Below are positions 56,935-64,000 of a stretch of DNA of 64,000 bases, in pieces; position 1 is the first letter of the stretch; each line of letters opens with the position of its first letter. The position numbers and the translations under genes are program-made. Below the pieces are notes generated by a model. The model saw only the letters and a list, made by a program, of their open reading frames with translations, searched no databases and was not told the origin of the DNA. Source of the stretch: Garcia nutans (taxonomy: Eukaryota; Streptophyta; Magnoliopsida; Malpighiales; Euphorbiaceae); assembly GCA_947685225.1 (NCBI GenBank), contig CANTUV010000004.1, forward strand, positions 16,027,001-16,091,000, given 5' to 3'.

Positions 56935-58437
56935 GGTAGACTGTCAGAAGAAGTGTGTTACCCTGAGAACCAGTGATGGTAGGAGTATTATGGTATCTAG
57001 TGAGTGGAGACATCTTGCATCCATATTTGTTTCAGCTGTTGCAGCAAGGAGGTTGATTCGGAAGGGATGTGAGGCTTATCTTGCTCATGTAGTAGATACC
57101 AGAGTAGTGGGTTCTCAGATTGATAGTATATCCACAATTGCGAAATTCCCATATATTTTTCTTGAGGAGTTGCCAGGGATACCCCCTGAGAGAGAGGTTG
57201 AGTTTGGTATCGATTTGTTGCCTGGTACCACTCCCATCTCTATTACTCCTTATCAAATGGCACCTGCTGAGCTGAGAGAGTTGAAGGTGCAGTTGCAGGA
57301 GTTGTTGGATAGAGGGTTTGTTCACCCTAGTGTGTCCCCGTGGGGAGCACCTGTTTTGTTTGTGAGGAAGAAGGATGGTACTTTGAGACTGTGCATTGTT
57401 TATAGGCAATTGAATAAGGTGACTATCAAGAACAAGTATCCTTTGCCTAGGATAGATGATCTCTTTGATTAGTTGAAGGGAGTAGCAGTTTTCTCTAAGA
57501 TTGAACTGAGATCAGGGTACCATCAGTTGAGAGTCAAAGCTGAAGATGTATCTAAGACAACTTTTCACACAAGGTATGGGCATTATGAGTTTTTGGTGAT
57601 GCCTTTTGGATTGACGAATGCACCAGCAGCTTTTATGAATTGGATGAACAGGGTGTTTAGACCCTATCTAGATCAATTTGTAGTGGTCTTTATCGATGAT
57701 ATCTTGGTGTATTCGCATAATGAGGAGGATCATGATAAGCAATTGCGAATTGTATTGCAGACCATGAGAGAGAAGCAGTTATATGCTAAGCTGTCTAAGT
57801 GTGAATTTTGGCTTGATCAAGTGACTTTTCTCGATCATGTGGTTTCAACAGATGGTATTAGAGTTGATCCAAGTAAAGCTGAAGCTATTTTGAATTGGAG
57901 TCCACCGAAGACAGTGACTGAAGTTAGAAGTTTTCTGGGTTTGGTAGGCTATTTTTGACAGTTTGTTAAAGGTTTTTCTTTGATAGCTACTCCACTCACC
58001 AGATTGCTTCGGAAGGGAGCTAGATTCGTGTGGATAGATCAGTGTCAATCAAGCTTTGAGCAGTTGAAGGATATGTTGACTCAAGATCCTGTTCTTACTT
58101 TGCCTTTGGAAGATAAACCATATGTGATTTACAGTGATGCTTCACATAATGGTTTAGGTTGTATTTTGATGCAGGAGGGTAGAGTCATAGCTTATGCTTC
58201 TCGGCAGTTAAAGCTACATGAGCTTAATTACCCGATGCATGATTTGGAATTGGCAGTCATAGTTTTTGCTTTGAATATTTGGTGATATTATCTTTATGGG
58301 GAGAAGTGTTTCATCTATACAAATCATAAGAGTTTGAAATATTTGGGTGTTTAGAGAGAGCTGAATCTTTGGCAGACATGGTGGTTGGAGTTGATAAAAT
58401 ACTACGACTGTTTGATTGATTATCATCCTGGTAAGGC
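56935..58437 (+). pseudogene. pol: Tekay pol fragment (end of protease, RT, RNase H)
   Basis: Starts mid-frame at VDCQKKC (protease C-terminal part) and ends at YHPGKA in RNase H. RT has FIDD. In-frame stops are at 57470-57472 (Gln codon to TAG), 57956-57958 (CGA to TGA), about 58284 (CGA to TGA) and about 58351 (CAG to TAG); all four are C-to-T changes. RNase H has TNHKSLKY, the same Asp-to-Asn change as copy A. It has no LTR, primer site or integrase of its own. The left edge abuts an LTR end exactly; the right edge breaks off in CATCCTGGTAAGGCCC. Confidence 0.9.
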
Positions 58438-59040
58438 CCAAATTCAAAGTTAACAAGACAAAACAACTTCAAACATACCAAAATCATCCATAAACACAAC
58501 TACACCAAACAATCCAACAAACTCAAATACACAAACTCAAAGGAAATCAAAGAAACAAGCTGGAAACTTACCAAATATGAAGAAAAATCCTTAAAACTCC
58601 AACTTGATCACTTGAAATCCTTCAATTGCTTGAGTTAACAAGTGGCAAAATTTCTTTTCCTTTGGATGAAGACAGTGGCTGACTCTCTTAGAGAATAAAA
58701 AAGAAGATGAAGATGGAAATAACAATATCAACAACTCATTCAACACTTTCCTTAAAACCACACAAATTCCTTCCTTTAATCTCCACTAAGCAAATATATT
58801 AATATAATATACTTAAAACCAAATATGCTCTTCCACTATCAATAATTAATATCTTAATAAATAAAATATCATTTAACCATAATAAAAGGTTGACTTGTAT
58901 ATATTGTATATATCTTCATATACATAACATATACACACACATCTTTCTTTTCTCTTTTCTTTTTCACTTAATCAAATATATACACTAATCATTTAATTAA
59001 TTTTCAACAATTAATATTTCCAAAATTTTGGGGTATTATA
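58438..59040 (-). mobile_element. Inverted fragment of a Tekay-type LTR
   Basis: On the minus strand it resembles the first 600 bp of the copy B and C LTRs: the start is TATAATACCCCAAAATTTT (compare TGTAATATCCCAAAA), followed further in by AT-rich promoter sequence, a CT-rich stretch and a GGTAAGTTTCC donor-like site. The outer end lies at 59040, next to a TAT LTR, as expected for a minus-strand element inserted into that LTR and later cut down. Confidence 0.65.
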
Positions 59041-59548
59041 TGGGATATTAGATTTTTGGACCAATGCAAAGGACACGTTTTCACCTTTCGGTGGGAGTCC
59101 TATTTAGTTTTAGACATGGACGATGTAAGGACAAGTTTCCATCCTCGGATGGGTGTCCATTTATTTATTTTGTTTGGACATTGTTGTGATTTTAATAAAG
59201 TATTTATTTATTCTTATGATCGCATGTAGCATGGATAATATCATTATATTTAAGAATTTTATAATATTAAGACCTAAAAAGGAGGTCAGTTCTAATGAAC
59301 CGGGCGTTGTGGGGGTGCTGGGCCATTTCTCACCTTCCCCACACGTACCCAACTTTCTAAACCCATTAGGGGGTTGGGGATTCCTTAGGAATTGAGTCAT
59401 CCACCCCTTTCTATTTTCTTGGCCCGTCAGAGTTGCAACTCCATTTTCTCCTGGCTTAGGCCCGTGTTCTCTGAGGCCCAGAGCCTAAACAGTGCTGAAG
59501 TCGCAAGAACCATTCCATCCAGAGTGAGGGAAAAAATCCCCACTCACA
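59041..59548 (+). mobile_element. TAT/Ogre LTR, 3' part (probable 3' LTR of element E)
   Basis: Begins in the stretch before hairpin 2. It has hairpins 2 (59071-59100) and 3 (59129-59158), AATAAA at 59194-59199 and the terminal block ending CTCACA. It is followed by CTATGATTG, the continuation of the K leader that stops at 31313, which makes this the right boundary of the 28-kb composite. Confidence 0.75.
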
Positions 59549-60026
59549 CTATGATTGATATATCTTAGTTTAAATCACGGCTTATTTGGTTTGCTCTTTT
59601 TCTATTATGACATACCTATATTGTAATCTCAAAAATTTTTTTTCCTTTAAATCCAAGTTTTCAAAATCTTCAAGATAGTCTTTTCAAGATGGGTCAAAAA
59701 TCTTTTTCACCCCAAGGCCCAAACTTAAAAGCCCAAGTATTTTGAAACAAAATTATTTTTTTCTCCATCTAAAGATTACAAAAGATCTTACAAATATTTA
59801 GGTCACTTATGGAATACTAAAAATCAATTGTGAGCCTAGCTTATGCTAAGAAATATTAATCATGGGTTTATTTTTGGCATGAATCATTAGTTTTTTTTTC
59901 AAATGAAAAATTTATTAAAGATAAACTTTTTAATTTAGTTTTAATCCAATATAGCATAAAATTTGTTCCATCTGAGATTCAATGGATTAAATCCTAATTA
60001 ATGGAAATTATCATGGGCTGACTTCC
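59549..60026 (+). other. 5' leader of TAT element K, second part
   Basis: Aligns with 43240-43760 of element F (ATCTTAGTxTAAATCAxGGC, CAATTGTGxGCCTAG, TGGATTAAATCCTAATTAATG). No gene. It breaks at TSD CTTCC (60022-60026). Confidence 0.8.
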
Positions 60027-60424
60027 TGTAGACCCTTAATTTTTGACCCAGTCCGGTCCGTTATTTTTTATAGTCCAAAATAATTTTTATGGTATTTTAA
60101 TATTTATTTTAGTTAAAAATTATGAAGTGAATAAAAATAATAAATAATAAATAATAAATAATAATAAAGAAATAAAAAATAAAAATAAAAATCGGTGACG
60201 AAAAAATCGGGATGAAAAATTTCGTCACTCGCCGACGCTCGTAGTTCAATGCAGTTTCCCACAGTAATTTTTTTGCCAGCGAAATTTTTCCGCAGTAGTT
60301 TTTTTTTCCAGTGAAATTTTTCCGACGTAATTTTTTTCAAAACCAAATTATATTTGGTTTCGGTTTCCTTTTCCTAATTAATGATAAATTTTGTAAACAA
60401 TTAAGATTAATCATTGAAATTTCA

Positions 60425-60432
60425 TATAAATA
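60425..60432 (+). promoter_or_regulatory. TATA box, TAT solo LTR
   Basis: TATAAATA at the conserved position. Confidence 0.7.
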
Positions 60433-61089
60433 AGACTGAAAACAACACAAAAGAAAAAGGAACTAGGGACTGAAAAACTTTGGAACGATCGGACTAGGAG
60501 AAACTTTTGGCAGTGAAAATAATCGGACTTTTTGAGGGAAGAATAAGCAACCAAGTAATTAATCCATTAAAGGCAGTCATCTTGCCTTTGTCCTTATTCA
60601 TCCAAGAAGTAATTTTTGGTGGAACCAACAAACGAAGGTATGAATATCAAATATTTTTTTCTTTACAGTAGCTTGAATCATTAAACTCTTTCTTTTGATT
60701 CTAAAAACCTTAGAACCCTAATTTACTTTTTCTAAACCTTAGAACCTTAAATCGTCTCCTCTACTTTCAAAAACCCTAAAATTACTTTTTCTGTTTCTTC
60801 AAAATATTAAAACCCTAATCTACTTTCCAACTTTCCAAAACCTTAAATCATTTTATTAATTCCTGAAACCCTAAACTCTATTCCAAAAGTCAGTAGCCTT
60901 ATTTTTTAAGCATCAAAAGCTTTAACCCTAATTAATCCTTCTTTCCAAAATCACACAGTAGCATTATTCATTTAAAAAATAATACTAGTTATTCAAAATT
61001 CCAAAACCCTATTTTCTAAATTCTAAACCCTAAAATCTTAATTTTTAACACCAAAACCTACAACCCTAAAAACCAATTTCCAAAATTTT

Positions 61090-61200
61090 ATGGGGCGCTG
61101 CCCCCTTGACCCCCGCCCGCTAACCAGCTAGCGGGACCGCTGTATGGTCTCGTCGAAGGGGTTAATATTCATTTGTGTATTATGAGTCCCCGCACTTAAC
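61090..61200. other. GC-rich insertion in the solo LTR
   Basis: A compact GC-rich stretch (GGGGCGCTGCCCCCTTGACC, then CCCGCTA-ACCAGC-TAGCGGG, a 7-bp stem at 61116-61135) in otherwise AT-rich leader. No other TAT LTR here has it at the matching point. I do not recognise its source. Confidence 0.6.
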
Positions 61201-61481
61201 TTCCCTTTTTCCAACGCCCTAATTTAGTAACTAAAATTCTAAAATCCTATTTTAAGATGCGAACTCTAAATTATATATTTATTGCTTTATTTAATTTTAG
61301 ATTTGATTATGTAGTTTATTATATGCTTTGATTTATTTTATTTGCAATGATTATTGTTTAATATCTTGGATGAATGCTTACTTTCTATTTTGATTGATGT
61401 TTAATATCTTTGATGAATGATTTATTTATGATGAATGGTTGTTTACCTTTATCGATTTATTTTGATTTTCAAATGTTGTAA

Positions 61482-61651
61482 GAGGTATGTTTCCACTTTG
61501 TGGGTACCTCATTAATTAAGTTTTATTTAATTTAAATCGCTTTTATATTTTGGACTAATGTAAAGGACATGTTTCTACCTTTTGGTGGGTGTCCTATTTA
61601 GCTTAGACATGGATGATGTAAGGGCATGTTTCCATCTTCGGATGGATGTCC
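61482..61651 (+). promoter_or_regulatory. Triple hairpin, TAT solo LTR
   Basis: Hairpin 1 GAGGTA-TGTTT-CCAC-TTT-GTGG then TACCTC (61482-61510). Hairpin 2 GGACAT, inner CTACC/GGTGG, GTGTCC (61565-61594). Hairpin 3 GGGCAT, inner CCATC/GATGG, ATGTCC (61622-61651). All three stems pair fully if G-T is allowed. Confidence 0.85.
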
Positions 61652-62044
61652 ATTTATTTGTTTTGCTTGGACATTACTTTGATTTCAATATAACGATGCT
61701 TTATTTCAATTGTTACATGTAATATGGATAATATTGTTATATTTAAGAATTTTATAATATAAGACCTGTAAAGGAGGCCGGTTCCAATGAACCGGGTATT
61801 GTGGGTGTGCTGGGCCATTTCTCACCTTCCCCACACGTACCCAACTTTCTGAACCCATTAGGGGGTTAGGGATTCCTTAAGAATCGAGTCATCCACCCCT
61901 TTCTTTTTCCTGGCCCATCCAGGTGGCAACTCCATTTTCTCCAGACTTAGGTTCATGTTCTCTAAGGACCCGAGCCTAAACAGTGCCGAAGTCGCAAGAA
62001 CCATTCCACCGGGAGCGGGGGCAAAAATCCCCGCTGACACTTCC

Positions 62045-62253
62045 ATGTTTGAAAATATAACTATTGGTTAAAATCGTCCGAAGGAATTTCTCAAAAATAG
62101 AATATCCAATGTTGATATTTTGTTAACCATGTACTTGGAAAAAGAGACTCGACATTCGTGTTTGTTTTCCTGTTGTTTGTGCATACAAGCAGACATGCAT
62201 ACATGTATACACACATTGCATAACATGTCATTGATCCTCTCTAGCTCACAAAC
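62045..62253 (+). other. 5' leader of TAT element K, last part
   Basis: Matches 43763-44001 of element F (GAAAATATAACTATTGGTT, GAGACTCGxCATTCGTGT, the CATACAAGCAGACATGC stretch) and ends CTCTCTAG-CTCACA before the gag frame. Confidence 0.8.
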
Positions 62254-63688
62254 CTGGAGTACAGCAGTGCAACAGCATACGCTAATCAAACTTATGCTAG
62301 TGAAGTAGAATCCAATAGCAACTCAGTTAGCTTCTCACCAAAAGCAATGGAGCCCAAAAAGATTCAAAGGATGGTGGATGACACTCTAATTGCCAAGATG
62401 GAAGAATTGAAGGAGGCCTGGCTGAGACTATAAAGAGCCAATTGGCTACACTTTTGGGGAACACTGCTGAGGCATTTGCTAGCACTAAGAAGCCGAAGGA
62501 CAAGGGAAAGGCTAAGGTTGGCAAAGTAGCCTTCGATGATGACAAGGTAGTTATTGATGATGATGATGACTGGGCTCAATACTTCTAAGATTCTTAAGAT
62601 AAGAAGAAAGAGCAAAAGGTTGTGGAATGATCAGCCCTGAAAAAATTGAAACTTTAGATATTGAGAAACTGATTGTTGATTTATAGAAGAAATTTGAAAA
62701 AAAAAAATTAAAGAGATATAAGAGGTGGACAAGATGTTTGAGCAAGATGAAGAAGTTCCTTACAAGTTAAAGATGCCCTCTTTTACTAGGTACAATAGTA
62801 CAGGGAATCCTCACTTGCATGTTAAGCAGTACATCATAAATATGTAGTCTGCTAAAGCTACTAAGGCTCAAACTCTAAGGTATTTCATGCTCTCATTGTA
62901 TCTTGTTGTGCAAAAATTGTTCAACACCTTAGAAGAAAGTGCCCAAAAAGATTGGGATATGTTGTATAAGGCCATCGTCCAGTAGTATGGGTACAATGCT
63001 GAAATGGAAGTGACTTTGATAGAGGTGGAGACTATGAAGCAAAAACAAAATGAAAGTTTTGTCAATTATGTGAAGAGATGGAGAAATAAGGTTGCACTTC
63101 TCAAAAAGAGGCCAGATGAGTCTGACCAGATTAGGATGATTGTGAGATGGGTGCTACCTAATCTCTATGAAAGGATATCTCAAACTCTTATAAGCAATTT
63201 CAAAGATCTTTTTCAAGCTGGCTTGCAAATAGAAGAGTGGTAAAAAGAGAAGAATCATTTTTCTACAAAACAAAATTATTAGTCTGGCAATCAAAGTACA
63301 CATAAGAAAGTCGGTGTTAATGCAACTGGTCAAGGAAATAGAAGAAGTTTTTAGAATTGGGAAAACCTCTGTCTTGAGTTTTAACAAGCTACAAAAGAAA
63401 GGATTGTTGAAATTGTTGGTTGCTTGACCACCCTTGTTGAATCCTTTACCACGAAACATTGATACTAAGGCTTTTTGTTAATTTCATCAAACTCAAGGAC
63501 ATGTGACAGATAAATGCACTCGATTGAAGCATGAGATCAAATATCTGATCGATAGTGATAAGCTATCTAAACTTAATAAGCCCAGTACAAAGGATAATTC
63601 TTTGCCTAGGTTTAACAGAATGCCACCACCAGCAACCTTCATGGAAGGAGGAGGATTGGAGGAAAGTTTTGTCTTATTCTCCTTTTAA
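62254..63688 (+). pseudogene. gag: TAT/Ogre-type gag of element K
   Basis: Open from 62254 (LEYSSATAYANQTYASEVES), in the same frame as MEPKKIQRMVDDTL at 62347, the same 31-codon spacing as in E and F. A 1-bp loss near 62420 shifts the frame. The capsid-like part reads TLRYFMLSLYLVVQKLFNTLEES, NESFVNYVKRWRNKVALLKK, SDQIRMIVRWVLPNLYERIS. Stops are numerous (for example after INM, AIVQ and IEEW, and in QNY*SGNQ). The zinc-like part (CQFHQ equivalent decayed to LLISSN; then GHVTDKCTRLKHEI) and the KLSKLNKPSTKDNSLP tail end at 63688. Dead. Confidence 0.85.
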
Positions 63689-64000
63689 GATGGGAATATT
63701 AAAGATGTGAAATTTCATTCAACACACCTCCCTTAGCTTGAAAGTATTTCTCATTTTATTTTGCTTTCTTTAGTACTTATTTGGAACAATTATGTCTTTC
63801 AAATTAAGATTGTTTGAAAAAATTACTTTCATCAAAATTTTTATTTATGTTGGTATTTGTTCATTTTGGTGTTCAAACGATGATAAGTTTAGCTTGATAA
63901 TCATAAATTAATATATCTATGCATCATGATTTGAATGACTTTACTAGGTGAGGGAATTGTTCTATAGTATTAAGTTGTGTATGCTTACTCAGAGAGGGCT
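63689..64000. other. Region after gag of element K
   Basis: No gene. From 63800 it matches 520-720 at the left edge (AAGATTGTTTGAA, ATCATGATTTGAATGACTTT, TTACTxAGAGAGGGCT), so the window ends at the same internal point of a sibling element as near its start. Confidence 0.75.

Larger units (their letters stand above)
60027..62039 (+). mobile_element. TAT/Ogre solo LTR
   Basis: 2013 bp, TGTAGACCCTTAATTTTT...CCGCTGACA, flanked by TSD CTTCC (60022-60026, 62040-62044), with no internal region. TATAAATA is at 60425-60432. The triple hairpin (61482-61651) is the best preserved in the window. A GC-rich insertion of about 110 bp lies at 61090-61200. Removing this LTR joins the K leader smoothly. Confidence 0.9.

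Overview
This window is plant nuclear DNA made almost entirely of nested LTR retrotransposons. I found no convincing host gene, tRNA, rRNA or CRISPR array. The host is probably a flowering plant with a large, repeat-rich genome; the species cannot be read from the sequence. Two Ty3/gypsy groups dominate. (1) Chromoviruses of the Tekay/Del type: an initiator-Met tRNA primer site (TGGTATCAGAGC), 2.5-3.1 kb LTRs starting TGT and ending ACA, and one long gag-pol frame (CCHC knuckle, protease, RT, RNase H, integrase, chromodomain-like tail). (2) TAT/Ogre-type elements: a primer site matching tRNA-Arg (TGGCGACTCCACTGGGGA), about 2.0-2.2 kb LTRs starting TGTAGACC and ending CTCACA, a distinctive gag, an RT with the TAT signature, the start of a second (archaeal-type) RNase H, and minisatellites in front of the 3' LTR.

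Layout. 1-4418 is the 3' part of one TAT element (gag remnant, 2.5 kb without genes, a 43-bp minisatellite, polypurine tract). Its LTR follows (4419-5494 and 15504-16337), split by Tekay copy A (5495-15503, plus strand, TSD TTAAA). 16338-16617 is an unrecognised segment. A 5'-truncated TAT LTR (16741-30982) is split by Tekay copy B (17876-27745, minus strand, TSD CTTTA) and by a 2.75-kb solo LTR (27996-30750, TSD TGTTG). It leads into the primer site and leader of element K (30983-31313).

The K leader is broken by a 28-kb composite (31314-59548) and resumes at 59549. It is broken again by a solo TAT LTR (60027-62039, TSD CTTCC) and reaches K's gag at 62254-63688, running off the right edge. 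The composite consists of element E (LTR 31314-36522 carrying a 3.1-kb solo Tekay LTR with TSD TGCGG; degraded gag; RT-RNase H that stops dead at the next LTR), element F (LTR 40689-42913, gag, minisatellites, LTR 54837-56934) with Tekay copy C inside it (46401-54618, TSD CCAAT), then a Tekay pol fragment, an inverted Tekay LTR fragment, and the last 0.5 kb of E's 3' LTR.

No copy looks fully competent. Copy A comes closest: one in-frame stop and one changed RNase H catalytic residue. The LTR pairs differ by only about 0.6-1% by eye, so A, B and C are recent.

The most interesting signals are structured, apparently conserved RNA motifs in the LTRs: a triple hairpin of one repeated design, with compensatory changes, in every TAT LTR; a double hairpin in every Tekay-type LTR just before a splice-donor-like CAG-GTA in most copies; and a hairpin abutting the Tekay primer site.
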